A stretch of DNA of 28,497 nucleotides from Clostridiaceae bacterium UBA4839 (GTDB lineage Bacteria > Bacillota > Clostridia > Clostridiales > Caloramatoraceae). Positions 13,890 through 22,872 of the stretch are shown one piece after another (within the stretch, counting starts at the first letter, position 1; every line of letters starts with the position of its first letter). The stretch is taken from the NCBI GenBank assembly GCA_002400085.1, contig DHEX01000043.1:2100-30596 (forward strand), in the 5' to 3' direction. The notes below the pieces were generated by a model. It searched no databases, was not told the DNA's origin, and worked only from the letters and a program-made list of their open reading frames with translations. Position numbers and translations under genes: made by a program.

Positions 13890-15119
13890 ATGAAAAAAAA
13901 GAATTCCATAAAGTTTATAGTAAGTGCTGCTTTAATAGCTTTATTTGCTTATATTTCTGTATTTGGTATGCAAATTGGGGGATATATGTTTAAACCTCTT
14001 GGTAAAGCAATAAAACTTGGTCTTGATTTAAAAGGCGGAGTTTATATTGAAGAGGAGATAAAGGAAAAGGATGTAAGTAAGGAAACACTAGATAGGACAA
14101 AAGAGCTTTTACAGCTTAGGGTCAATGGACTTGGAGTTAATGATGCCGTAGTTACAAATGCTGGAGAAAATAGGATTAGAATTGAAATTCCAGGAATAAA
14201 TGATGTAAATAAGGCACTAGAGCAAATTGGAAAAACTGGGAAGCTAACTTTTGTGGGACCAAACGATGATGTTATTATTACAGGTCAAGATGTTAAGGAT
14301 GCAACAGTAGGTGTTGATCCTAATACTCAGCAGCCTGTTGTTCAGTTAAAATTGAACGAAGACGGTACAGTAAAATTCAGAGAAGCAACAAAAAAATATA
14401 TTGGTAAACCAATATCTATAATAATGGATGATGAGGTTGTTTCATCTCCAAGAGTTAATAGTGAAATACCTAATGGAGAGGCTATTATCACTGGAAGTAA
14501 GGATGTTGCAGAAGCAAAAAGACTTGCAGGAATTATAAAATCAGGTGCTTTGCCTGTTACACTATCTCCTGCCACAGTTAAAACTATAGGACCATCCCTT
14601 GGAGCTGAAGCAATTCCAACAAGTAAAAAAGCAGCAGCAATTGGTATTGCGCTGGTTATGATATTTATGTTGATTTATTATAGAATACCAGGACTTATTG
14701 CTGATTTAGCTTTATTAGTTTATATTATGCTTTCATTATTAATATTTATAGGCATTAAACAAACACTGACATTGCCAGGAATTGCAGGATTCCTTCTTTC
14801 AGTTGGTATGGCAGTTGATGCCAATGTACTTATATTTGAAAGAATAAAAGAAGAATTAAATGTTGGGAAATCACTTAAAACTTCTATAGATGCAGGATTC
14901 CATAGGGCACTTTCATCTATACTTGATTCTAATATTACAACATTAATTGCAGGATTTGTTTTATACTTCTTAGGTTCTGGAACGGTTAAAGGTTTCGCTC
15001 TCACTTTGAATATTGGTGTTCTTTGCAGTATGTTTACAGCTATTACTGTTACAAGATTCCTACTTAAGTCATTTGTAGGCACAGGTTGGGTCACAAACAC
15101 CAAATTTTATAGGCCATAG
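13890..15119 (+). CDS. secD: Protein translocase subunit SecD
   Basis: 409 aa from ATG 13890; the ATG at 13884 touches the AAAGGGGG ribosome-binding site, so the second ATG is preferred. SecD with SecF uses the proton-motive force to help pull secreted proteins out of SecYEG. One helix at the N-terminus is followed by the LGLDLKGGVYIE motif, an extracytoplasmic P1 domain, then five helices at the C-terminus with AVDANVLIFERIKEE, the conserved RND-type motif. The P1 region is short, typical of clostridial SecD. secF starts 14 nt after the stop. Confidence 0.95.
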   Translation: MKKKNSIKFIVSAALIALFAYISVFGMQIGGYMFKPLGKAIKLGLDLKGGVYIEEEIKEKDVSKETLDRTKELLQLRVNGLGVNDAVVTNAGENRIRIEIPGINDVNKALEQIGKTGKLTFVGPNDDVIITGQDVKDATVGVDPNTQQPVVQLKLNEDGTVKFREATKKYIGKPISIIMDDEVVSSPRVNSEIPNGEAIITGSKDVAEAKRLAGIIKSGALPVTLSPATVKTIGPSLGAEAIPTSKKAAAIGIALVMIFMLIYYRIPGLIADLALLVYIMLSLLIFIGIKQTLTLPGIAGFLLSVGMAVDANVLIFERIKEELNVGKSLKTSIDAGFHRALSSILDSNITTLIAGFVLYFLGSGTVKGFALTLNIGVLCSMFTAITVTRFLLKSFVGTGWVTNTKFYRP

Positions 15120-15133
15120 GGGGAGGGAATAGA

Positions 15134-15997
15134 ATGGAAAAGGTACTTAAGATTTATGAAAACAGAAAAGTGTTTTATGGGATATCAATTGTTTTAATAA
15201 TGATTGGTATGATTTCGTGGGCAGTAAAAGGTTTAAATTACGGCACAGAATTTAGGGGCGGAACCCTTATTGATATAAAGATTAATGCCGATTATAATAT
15301 TGAAGATATAAGAGAAATTGCAAATAAATATGATGATAAGGCTGACGCAAGAGCTGTAGAAGGAAAAGAAGTTAATATTACCAGCAGTACATTAAAACCA
15401 ACAGAAATTAACAGATTAGTTGCAGATATTAAAGCAAAATATCCAAAAGCCGAACTTATGGAATCAAACAATATTGGACCTTCTGTTGGAAAAGAGTTAA
15501 GGCAAAAAGCTTTAATTTCATCAATTGCTGCAGTAATAGGAATTTTAATTTATATTACACTAAGATTTGAATTAAAATCTGGATTAGCTGCAATAGTTGC
15601 CCTTGCTCATGATGTACTTATAACTGTTGGTGTTTATGCTGTATTTCAGGTCCCAGTAAATAGCAGCTTTATAGCAGCTATACTTACCATTTTGGGTTAT
15701 TCAATAAATGATACCATAGTTGTTTTTGATAGAATTAGAGAAAACAAATCCTATGGGAGATATAAGAATAACCCCGGAATGCTTATTGATGCAAGCATAA
15801 CTCAAACTATGGCAAGGTCAATAAACACAATGATGACAACTTTATTTACAATCACTGCTGTATATGTACTTGGAGTTCCTTCCGTAAAAGAGTTCGCATT
15901 TCCACTTATAATTGGTATCATAAGTGGAGGGTATTCCTCAATATTTATTGCAAGTCCCCTTTGGGTAACTTTTGAAGGAAAGAAAAAGTTTGCATAG
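15134..15997 (+). CDS. secF: Protein translocase subunit SecF
   Basis: 287 aa with six predicted membrane helices. The pattern is the family's: first helix, GLNYGTEFRGGTLIDI, a small periplasmic domain, then NIGPSVGKELRQKA and the transport motif LGYSINDTIVVFDRIREN. GGGAGGG precedes the ATG. It forms the SecDF complex with the upstream gene product. Transcription ends at a terminator that begins in the stop codon. Confidence 0.95.
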   Translation: MEKVLKIYENRKVFYGISIVLIMIGMISWAVKGLNYGTEFRGGTLIDIKINADYNIEDIREIANKYDDKADARAVEGKEVNITSSTLKPTEINRLVADIKAKYPKAELMESNNIGPSVGKELRQKALISSIAAVIGILIYITLRFELKSGLAAIVALAHDVLITVGVYAVFQVPVNSSFIAAILTILGYSINDTIVVFDRIRENKSYGRYKNNPGMLIDASITQTMARSINTMMTTLFTITAVYVLGVPSVKEFAFPLIIGIISGGYSSIFIASPLWVTFEGKKKFA

Positions 15998-16022
15998 AGT
16001 CAGCAAAAGCTGACTCTTTTTT
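15996..16022 (+). terminator. Intrinsic terminator after secF
   Basis: AGAGTCAGC (15996-16004) pairs with GCTGACTCT (16009-16017) around AAAA, followed by TTTTT. Confidence 0.9.
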
Positions 16023-16084
16023 AAATCAAATATTAATTTTCCTATAGATTTAAAATTTAAGAAGGGTTTACCTTATCCGGCGGT

Positions 16085-16129
16085 TAGCATCCGTAATACC
16101 CCGCCTAAGGCGGGGTATTACGGATGCTA
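16085..16129. repeat. 45-nt perfect palindrome (REP-like)
   Basis: A 22-nt arm beginning TAGCATCCGTAATACC (16085-16106) and its exact complement (16108-16129) around one base. The stem is rich in G+C (CCCCGCC/GGCGGGG), unlike its flanks. There is no T run on either side, so it is not a standard terminator; it lies after the secF terminator and before the recJ promoter. A repetitive extragenic palindrome or the core of a palindromic mobile repeat is the best reading. Confidence 0.7.
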
Positions 16130-16183
16130 CGCCCCTGGGTTGGCTCTTATAAGCTTCAGCTGAGGCTTTTATTTATTTTCTCA

Positions 16184-16212
16184 TTGAACATATTTAATAT
16201 CTAAATTATAAT
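16184..16212 (+). promoter_or_regulatory. Sigma-A promoter of recJ
   Basis: TTGAAC (16184-16189), a 17-nt spacer and a perfect TATAAT (16207-16212), 36 nt upstream of the recJ ATG. Confidence 0.8.
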
Positions 16213-16248
16213 AATATTGTTTTGAAATATACTGAGGAGTTATATTCT

Positions 16249-18633
16249 ATGAAAAAATGGGTTGTTAAAAACAAAACAGATAGAAATAACTGTATTTATG
16301 GTAGTGAATTGATAAGCAGTTTGCTTCATTTAAGGGGAATAGTAAATGAAAAGGATGTAGAGTCTTTTTTACATCCATCCTTGGATAAGCTTTATAATCC
16401 ATTTTTACTTAAAGATATGGATAGAGCAGTTAAAAGAATTGATGACGCTATTAAGGGAAGGCAAAAGGTAGTAATATACGGGGATTATGATGCAGATGGT
16501 ATAACAAGCACATCTATACTTTATACGGCTTTTAAAAGACTTGGCGTTGATATTTCATACTATATACCTGATAGAATGAATGAAGGCTATGGAATAAATA
16601 CAGATGCATTAAATTATATTAAATCATTGGCTGCAGATCTAATTATTACTGTAGATTGCGGTGTTACTTCCTTTGATGAAGTAGAGTATGCAAAATCTAT
16701 TGGTATGGATATCATTATAACGGATCATCATGAATGTAAGGGGAAAATACCAGATACTATTGTAGTAAACCCTAAACGTTCAGATTGTACATATCCTTTT
16801 AAATTTTTATCTGGTTGTGGAATAGCTTTTAAACTTATACAAGCTTTATGGATAAATTATGGTTTATCTGGCTATGATGATTTTTTAGATATTGCTGCAA
16901 TTGGAACTGTTGCTGATTCCGTAAGTTTGACTGGTGAAAACAGAATTATTGTTAAAAATGGATTAAATATAGCAAAAAATACTGAAAAATGCGGCATTAA
17001 AGCACTTAAAACGGTTTCAGGAATTGAAGAACTTAATTCACGTAATCTTGCATTTGGTATTGTTCCAAGAATAAATGCTGTGGGAAGGTTAAGTGATGCT
17101 AAAATTGCAGTAGAGCTTTTTACTACTAATAACTATGATAAAGCGCTGCAAATTGCAAAGTATTTAGATCAGGAAAATAAAAAACGCCAGGAGATAGAAG
17201 AACAGATATATAAGGAAGCATGCGAAAAAATAGAAGAGGATAAGGATTTTAAAGAAGAAAAGGTAATTGTTTTAGCCTCTAATAGTTGGCATGTAGGGGT
17301 TGTAGGTATTGTAGCATCAAAATTAGTTGAAAAATTTAACAGACCAGCAATACTTCTATGCGAAGAAGGAGAAATAGCGAGAGGTTCTGGAAGAAGTATA
17401 GAAGGTTTTAATCTATTTGAAAATTTATCAAAATGCAGTTCATTATTGGAAAGGTTTGGCGGCCATGAATTGGCAGCTGGATTATCTATTAAGACAAAAA
17501 ATATAAACAATTTTAGACTGCAATTAAACTCTTTAGCTGCGGGAGTAAGAAGTGAAATCTTTCAGGAAAAGTTATTTATAGATATGCAAATAGAGCCTGA
17601 AGATGTAAATATTGATTCAGCAGAAATTATAAATGAGATGGAACCATTTGGATTTGATAACTTAGAACCAGTGTTTTCCATGTGCGGTGTAAATGTATTA
17701 AATAAGTGGACAGTTGGTGATAAATCGCAGCATTTAAGGATGACTATTGAAAGCAATGGATATAAATATAACTGCATAATGTTTAATGGGTCATCAGCAT
17801 ATTATAATAAACAATGGGACATTGTTGATATTGCTTTTAATATGAATATAAATGAATGGAACAACAATAGGCTGCTGCAGCTTGTGTTAAAGGATATAAA
17901 GCCAAATCAGAAATGGATATGCAGTGATTTGGAGAACAATTACTATAGAGCAATAAAATACTGTTTAAATAATAATAGAGCAGATTTTAATTTTGAAGGA
18001 ATAAATTTTATAAAATATGATGATAAACTTTTAAAGGATTTCGTTTTTTTAAAAAAAGGTTACATATTAGTTTCATCCTTTTCATCAATGGAAAAGATTA
18101 GAAACTTATGGGATACAATTGATATAAATATTGGCTGTAATGATGGATTAAATTCACAGCTGATATTGTGCCCAATAGTAGATGATATAGACTTTGGAAA
18201 TAATAATGTCATAATTTATGATTTTTTACCAGGAATTTATGAATATAAAATATTAAGAGAAAAGGTTAAAAATAGTATTTATAATTTTTATACTGATTCA
18301 TTAACTGAAGTTATTAATAAATACTTAAATGATATTGTATTAAATAAAGATATATTGATTAAGTTTATAGAAAATTTAAAGCAAAGTGAGGAAATGGGAA
18401 CAGTTAGCTCCATGAGCAAAAAATATGGAGTGAATTTATATAAAATGTATAAAATGATAATGTATTTAAAGTCATTAAATGCAGTGCAGGTTTTCTTAAA
18501 AAACGATATCTTAAAAATAAGATGGAATAATAAGTATGATGAATCAAAAATAAAACTAAATTTCCAAAATGACTTAATTAATAAAATAAATGATTTACAA
18601 TTAAAATTTAGAAGTATTTTGGGGGAGGGTTAA
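16249..18633 (+). CDS. recJ: Single-stranded-DNA-specific 5'-3' exonuclease RecJ
   Basis: 794 aa, the long Firmicute form with an extra C-terminal region of about 230 residues. It degrades 5' single strands in recombination and repair. The DHH phosphoesterase motifs are present: GDYDADG (78-84), VDCG (135-138), TDHHE (158-162) and a later D in DIAAIGTVAD. The DHHA1 part carries GRSIEGFNLFENL and RFGGHELAAGL. I use ATG 16249 (GAGGAG 9 nt upstream) over the TTG at 16222. The C-terminus ends with a helix-turn-helix-like stretch (MGTVSSMSKKYGVNLYKMYKMI). apt begins 2 nt after the stop. Confidence 0.95.
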   Translation: MKKWVVKNKTDRNNCIYGSELISSLLHLRGIVNEKDVESFLHPSLDKLYNPFLLKDMDRAVKRIDDAIKGRQKVVIYGDYDADGITSTSILYTAFKRLGVDISYYIPDRMNEGYGINTDALNYIKSLAADLIITVDCGVTSFDEVEYAKSIGMDIIITDHHECKGKIPDTIVVNPKRSDCTYPFKFLSGCGIAFKLIQALWINYGLSGYDDFLDIAAIGTVADSVSLTGENRIIVKNGLNIAKNTEKCGIKALKTVSGIEELNSRNLAFGIVPRINAVGRLSDAKIAVELFTTNNYDKALQIAKYLDQENKKRQEIEEQIYKEACEKIEEDKDFKEEKVIVLASNSWHVGVVGIVASKLVEKFNRPAILLCEEGEIARGSGRSIEGFNLFENLSKCSSLLERFGGHELAAGLSIKTKNINNFRLQLNSLAAGVRSEIFQEKLFIDMQIEPEDVNIDSAEIINEMEPFGFDNLEPVFSMCGVNVLNKWTVGDKSQHLRMTIESNGYKYNCIMFNGSSAYYNKQWDIVDIAFNMNINEWNNNRLLQLVLKDIKPNQKWICSDLENNYYRAIKYCLNNNRADFNFEGINFIKYDDKLLKDFVFLKKGYILVSSFSSMEKIRNLWDTIDINIGCNDGLNSQLILCPIVDDIDFGNNNVIIYDFLPGIYEYKILREKVKNSIYNFYTDSLTEVINKYLNDIVLNKDILIKFIENLKQSEEMGTVSSMSKKYGVNLYKMYKMIMYLKSLNAVQVFLKNDILKIRWNNKYDESKIKLNFQNDLINKINDLQLKFRSILGEG

Positions 18634-18635
18634 CA

Positions 18636-19154
18636 ATGGATTTAAAAGAAAAAGTAAGAGTAATTGAAGGTTTTCCTAAGGAAGGCATAAGTTTTAAAGA
18701 TATAACAACAATTTTAAAAGATGGAGAGGCATTTAAATATACTATTGATAAAATGACGGAAATTGCTAAAGAAAAGGAAGTTAATATGGTTGTGGGACCT
18801 GAAGCAAGAGGATTTTTAATTGGAGCACCAATTGCTTATGCACTTGGTGTAGGATTTGTTCCTGTAAGAAAGCCAGGCAAACTTCCTTGTGAAACAGTTA
18901 AATCATGCTATAAATTAGAATATGGCAGCGATTCGCTTGAAATGCATAAAGATGCTATTAAACCTGGAGATAAGGTACTAATTGTGGATGATCTACTTGC
19001 AACCGGCGGGACTATTGAATCTGTTGCAAAGTTAATTGAAAAGTTAGGCGGGGAAGTTGTTGGAATTGAATTTATAATTGAGCTTACAGGGCTTAATGGA
19101 AGAAAAAAATTAAGTAAGTATGATGTAAGATCTATAATTCAATACGAGTATTAA
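18636..19154 (+). CDS. apt: Adenine phosphoribosyltransferase
   Basis: 172 aa. It salvages adenine with PRPP to give AMP. The PRPP-binding motif VLIVDDLLATGGT is at 114-126, and the N-terminal FPKEGISFKDIT and VVGPEARGF stretches are typical of Apt. The ATG lies 2 nt after the recJ stop with GGGGGAGGG inside the end of recJ, so the genes are probably translationally coupled. The order recJ-apt-rel-dtd is common in Firmicutes and links purine salvage to ppGpp metabolism. Confidence 0.96.
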   Translation: MDLKEKVRVIEGFPKEGISFKDITTILKDGEAFKYTIDKMTEIAKEKEVNMVVGPEARGFLIGAPIAYALGVGFVPVRKPGKLPCETVKSCYKLEYGSDSLEMHKDAIKPGDKVLIVDDLLATGGTIESVAKLIEKLGGEVVGIEFIIELTGLNGRKKLSKYDVRSIIQYEY

Positions 19155-19161
19155 TTAAAAA

Positions 19162-19190
19162 TTGCAAAAATTATAAAATTAATATATAAT
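19162..19190 (+). promoter_or_regulatory. Sigma-A promoter of rel
   Basis: TTGCAA (19162-19167), a 17-nt spacer and a perfect TATAAT (19185-19190). Just after the expected start point, ATGGCTGG and CCAGCCAT (19206-19227) form a hairpin without a T run; it may stabilise the 5' end of the mRNA or end some apt transcripts. Confidence 0.75.
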
Positions 19191-19253
19191 TAATAGAAAA
19201 TTAATATGGCTGGTTTTTACCAGCCATTGCTTTAATTAGGGAAGAGGGCTAGT

Positions 19254-21446
19254 ATGCTTCAAGATAAAGATATGTTGCAGGAGATTCTTGATAAAATAGA
19301 AGATTATAATCTTGATGTTGATATTGAAAAAATAAAAAAAGCTTTTTTAGTGGCTGAAAAAGCGCATAAAAACCAATTTAGGGAGTCAGGGGAGCCCTAT
19401 TTAATTCATCCAGTTGCAGTTGCAATGATTGTTATTGAAATGGGACTTGATACTGACACTATTTGTGCTGCCCTTTTACATGATGTAGTAGAGGACACTG
19501 CATATACTTATGATGATATAAAAAGAGAATTTGGCGATGCTGTAGCTAATCTTGTTGAAGGTGTTACAAAGCTCGATAAAATTGAGTTTAAATCTAAGGA
19601 AGATCAGCAAGCTGAAAATACTATGAAAATGCTTATTGCAATGGCAAATGATGTTAGAGTTATTCTTATTAAGCTTGCAGATAGACTTCATAATATGAGA
19701 ACGTTAAAATACAGGCCCTTAGATAAACAAAAGGAGAAAGCAAAAGAAACCCTTGATATATATGCCCCAGTAGCGCATAGGCTCGGAATATTTAAAATCA
19801 AGTGGGAATTAGAAGATTTAAGCCTTAGGTACTTAAAACCTAAGGAGTACTATGATCTGGTAAATAAAGTAGCTCAAAAAAGAGCTGAGAGAGAAGACTC
19901 CATAAATCAGATAATAAAAACTTTAAGTGAAAGGCTTCATGAGGCAGGAATAGAAGCAAGCATAGAGGGCAGGCCGAAGCACTTTTACAGCATATATAGA
20001 AAAATGGTTTATAAAAATAAAACCTTTGATCAAATATTTGATTTATTAGCAGTTAGAGTAATAGTAAACAGTGTTAAGGATTGCTATGAGGTTTTAGGTA
20101 TTGTACACACACTTTGGAAGCCTATTCCAGGCAGATTCAAAGATTATATTGCTATGCCAAAGCCTAATATGTATCAATCGCTGCATTCTACAGTGATAGG
20201 CCCTGAGGGACAACCCTTTGAAATACAAATAAGGACTTGGGAAATGCACAGGATTGCTGAGTATGGTATTGCAGCACATTGGAAATATAAAGAAGGTATT
20301 AAAAATTCTGACGCTGATATGGAAGATAAGCTAAAATGGCTTAGACAAATCATTGAATATAAAAGAGAAGCAAAAGATGCTAAAGAATTTATGGAAACTG
20401 TTAAGATCGATCTCTTTTCTGATGAGGTATTTGTATTTACCCCTAAGGGAACTGTAATTGATTTGCCTGTAGATTCTACTCCTATTGATTTTGCTTACAG
20501 AATTCATACTGATATAGGAAATAAATGTGTTGGTGCTAAAGTTAATGGTAAAATGGTTCCATTGGATTATAAATTAAAAACTGGAGAAATTGTTGAAATA
20601 ATCACATCTCAATCATCTAAGGGACCAAGTATGGATTGGCTTAACATTGTAAAAAGCTCTCAAGCCAAAAGCAAGATAAAACAGTGGTTTAAGAAAACAT
20701 ATAAAGAAGAAAATCTTGATAAAGGCAGGGAGAGTATAGAAAGAGAAGTAAAAAGGCAAGGATTTATTTATTCAGAATTAATGAAGTCTGAAAACGTCGA
20801 TCCCGTATTAAAAAGGCTCAATTTATCCCGAATAGAAGATTTATATTTATTAGTCGGCAGTGGGTCATTTACAGCGCTTCAAATTGTAGCAAAAATTCGA
20901 GAAGAAGCAAGAAAAAATGAGCCTGAAAAAACATTAGAATTGCTGTCTCCTGATAAAAATCAGCAGCAAAAGAAAAAGAATAAAACGGAGCCAAAAAAAC
21001 CAGGAGTTGAAGTTAAAGGCGAAAAAGATTTAATGGTAAGGTTTTCTAAATGCTGTAACCCTGTTCCCGGAGATGATATTGCAGGTTTTATAACAAAGGG
21101 AAGAGGAATATCTGTTCATAGAAAGGACTGTAGTAATTTTGCACATCTTTTTGAAACTGAACCTGAAAGGGTAGTAGAGGTAAAATGGACAGGAGAGGGA
21201 ACTGCAGATTTTCTTGCAGAAATTCAAATAGAAGCAGCAGATAGGTATGGGCTTCTAACAGAAGTAACAAACATTGTAAGCAGTTTAGATACTTCTGTTA
21301 GGGCAGTAAGTGCAAGAACCAATAAAAAACATATAGCTACAATAAATTTGACTATATCAGTGTCGGATGTTAATCAGCTTGAAAAACTTATAACAGGTTT
21401 TAAAAGAATTGATGGTGTTATTGATGTATTTAGAAATAAAAGTTAA
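19254..21446 (+). CDS. rel: Bifunctional (p)ppGpp synthetase/hydrolase Rel
   Basis: 730 aa, full-length long RelA/SpoT homologue. The hydrolase HD domain is intact (H52 in IHPVAVA, H76-D77 in LLHDVVEDT). The synthetase domain follows with GRFKDYIAMPKPNMYQSLHS; its RFKD motif is of the RxKD type known from bifunctional Rel enzymes. The TGS domain (VFVFTPKGTVIDLP) and zinc-finger-like region (CCNPVPGDD, GISVHRKDC) precede a C-terminal ACT domain. It sets the stringent response. GAGGG precedes the ATG. It has its own promoter. Confidence 0.96.
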   Translation: MLQDKDMLQEILDKIEDYNLDVDIEKIKKAFLVAEKAHKNQFRESGEPYLIHPVAVAMIVIEMGLDTDTICAALLHDVVEDTAYTYDDIKREFGDAVANLVEGVTKLDKIEFKSKEDQQAENTMKMLIAMANDVRVILIKLADRLHNMRTLKYRPLDKQKEKAKETLDIYAPVAHRLGIFKIKWELEDLSLRYLKPKEYYDLVNKVAQKRAEREDSINQIIKTLSERLHEAGIEASIEGRPKHFYSIYRKMVYKNKTFDQIFDLLAVRVIVNSVKDCYEVLGIVHTLWKPIPGRFKDYIAMPKPNMYQSLHSTVIGPEGQPFEIQIRTWEMHRIAEYGIAAHWKYKEGIKNSDADMEDKLKWLRQIIEYKREAKDAKEFMETVKIDLFSDEVFVFTPKGTVIDLPVDSTPIDFAYRIHTDIGNKCVGAKVNGKMVPLDYKLKTGEIVEIITSQSSKGPSMDWLNIVKSSQAKSKIKQWFKKTYKEENLDKGRESIEREVKRQGFIYSELMKSENVDPVLKRLNLSRIEDLYLLVGSGSFTALQIVAKIREEARKNEPEKTLELLSPDKNQQQKKKNKTEPKKPGVEVKGEKDLMVRFSKCCNPVPGDDIAGFITKGRGISVHRKDCSNFAHLFETEPERVVEVKWTGEGTADFLAEIQIEAADRYGLLTEVTNIVSSLDTSVRAVSARTNKKHIATINLTISVSDVNQLEKLITGFKRIDGVIDVFRNKS

Positions 21447-21458
21447 GGGGTGTAATAA

Positions 21459-21908
21459 TTGCGTGCTGTAGTTCAAAGAGTTAAGAAAGCTCAAGTTAAA
21501 GCGAGTGGAGGCGTAATAGGGAAAATACAAAAGGGTCTTGTAGTGCTTTTAGGCATTGAGGAGGAAGACAGCGAAGAGGATATAAAGTATATGGCTGAAA
21601 AAATATGCAATTTAAGGATATTTGAAGATGATGAGAATAAAATGAATTTATCTCTTTTAGATATTAAAGGTGAGCTTTTAATAGTTTCACAATTTACTTT
21701 ATATGGGGATTGCAGAAAGGGCAGAAGGCCAAACTTTATGATGGCAGCGAAGCCAGAAGAAGCTGAAGAAATTTATAATAAATTCTTAGCTGAATGTAAA
21801 AAATATATTGGTGATGTTAAGCATGGGAAGTTTCGAGCCCATATGGAGCTTGAACTTATAAATGATGGGCCGGTGACACTTTTAATTGATAGTAAGAAGA
21901 ACTTTTAA
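21459..21908 (+). CDS. dtd: D-aminoacyl-tRNA deacylase
   Basis: 149 aa, standard length. It removes D-amino acids (and glycine) wrongly loaded on tRNA. The start is TTG, giving the canonical MRAVVQRVKKAQV; AAGGGGTG lies upstream. The family's cross-subunit active-site motifs are present: SQFTLYGD and, near the C-terminus, GPVTLLID. It lies 12 nt after rel and 11 nt before the next gene, so it is part of the rel operon. Confidence 0.96.
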   Translation: MRAVVQRVKKAQVKASGGVIGKIQKGLVVLLGIEEEDSEEDIKYMAEKICNLRIFEDDENKMNLSLLDIKGELLIVSQFTLYGDCRKGRRPNFMMAAKPEEAEEIYNKFLAECKKYIGDVKHGKFRAHMELELINDGPVTLLIDSKKNF

Positions 21909-21919
21909 GGAGTGATAGA

Positions 21920-22537
21920 ATGATTTTTGAAGTATACCCTGTAGGAGTTTTTGCAGCTAATTGCTATATAATAGGATGTGAGAAAACAAAGGAGGGCTTT
22001 ATTGTTGATCCAGGTGGGGATTGTGAAGGAATACTGAATTTATGTAAAACCCTTGGAATAGAAAAAATAAAATATATTCTATTAACTCATGGACATGGGG
22101 ATCACATTGCAGCAGTCAGCGATTTAAGAAAAGAAACTGGTGCAAAAGTTCTTATTAGTGAAAAGGATAAATATCTTATTGAAGGCGAAACGGTTAATGT
22201 ACTGCCTATTTTAAAGGATATAAAGCTATTCAGTGCTGATGATTATTTAAAAGACGGTGATGTTATTGAGATTTCAGATATAAAAGTTGAAGTTTTAGAA
22301 ACTCCCGGTCATACGCCAGGAGGATTATCCTTTAAAATTAACAATTTTGTTTTAACAGGTGATGCTCTCTTTAAAGGCTCGGTAGGAAGAACGGATTTTC
22401 CTTTATCATCCCGTGAAGATATTGTTAAAGGAATAAAATCCAAGATTATGGTTCTTCCAGACGAAACAATCATTTATCCTGGCCATGGACCTTCTACAAC
22501 TGTTGGATATGAAAGAAAATATAATCCTTTTTTGTAA
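21920..22537 (+). CDS. Metallo-beta-lactamase-fold hydrolase (GloB/YqgX-like)
   Basis: 205 aa, single domain. The two-metal motif THGHGDH has H57, H59, D61 and H62; further ligands are in TPGHTPGG, TGDALFKGSVGRTD and the C-terminal PGHGPSTT. The short length and lack of a glyoxalase II C-terminal domain place it with the YqgX/YcbL-like proteins often labelled hydroxyacylglutathione hydrolase. Glutathione is uncommon in Clostridia, so a different thioester substrate is likely. GGAGTG lies before the ATG. The position after dtd and before hemZ recurs in Firmicutes. Confidence 0.92.
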   Translation: MIFEVYPVGVFAANCYIIGCEKTKEGFIVDPGGDCEGILNLCKTLGIEKIKYILLTHGHGDHIAAVSDLRKETGAKVLISEKDKYLIEGETVNVLPILKDIKLFSADDYLKDGDVIEISDIKVEVLETPGHTPGGLSFKINNFVLTGDALFKGSVGRTDFPLSSREDIVKGIKSKIMVLPDETIIYPGHGPSTTVGYERKYNPFL

Positions 22538-22683
22538 TATATGTTTTTTAAAGATATATAGTTTAAGTTACTTATTAAATTTGTTTAATATAATATAGTA
22601 GAATTGATAATTTTAAATTGAACGAATTATAAGCTATAAAATAGGATAAAATATAACTGAAGTTTTTAAAAGGAGGTTGTTTT

Positions 22684-22872
22684 ATGAAATCAAAAAAAGC
22701 TCCCATTACCAAAAAAAATTATGAAAATAGTGAAGGTGAGATTGATTTCGATAAAATAAATGAGCTTATTGATAACGGAGAAGCCTTAAATGAAATTTCA
22801 AAAGAGCTTAATGTCAGTAAGGAATATTTGAAAAACTTCAGAGTAAAACCGGAGGACGAAATTAATAAATGA
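22684..22872 (+). CDS. Small HTH-like protein of unknown function, coupled to hemZ
   Basis: 62 aa, charged, no membrane segment. Residues about 20-52 (INELIDNGEALNEISKEL, then NVSKEYLKNF) could fold as a helix-turn-helix of the type found in small DNA-binding proteins. I do not recognise a named family. Expression looks real: AAAAGGAGG lies 8 nt before the ATG, and its stop TGA overlaps the hemZ start in ATGA. Translational coupling to hemZ is therefore likely. It may regulate hemZ or simply be a leader cistron. Confidence 0.7.
   Translation: MKSKKAPITKKNYENSEGEIDFDKINELIDNGEALNEISKELNVSKEYLKNFRVKPEDEINK

Noticed and set aside
14720..15103. 127-codon open frame antisense to secD
   Set aside because: It lies fully within conserved membrane helices of secD and reads as low-complexity antisense.
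16085..16129. Palindrome as the secF terminator
   Set aside because: It has no T run on either side, and a standard terminator already sits at the secF stop codon (15996-16022).
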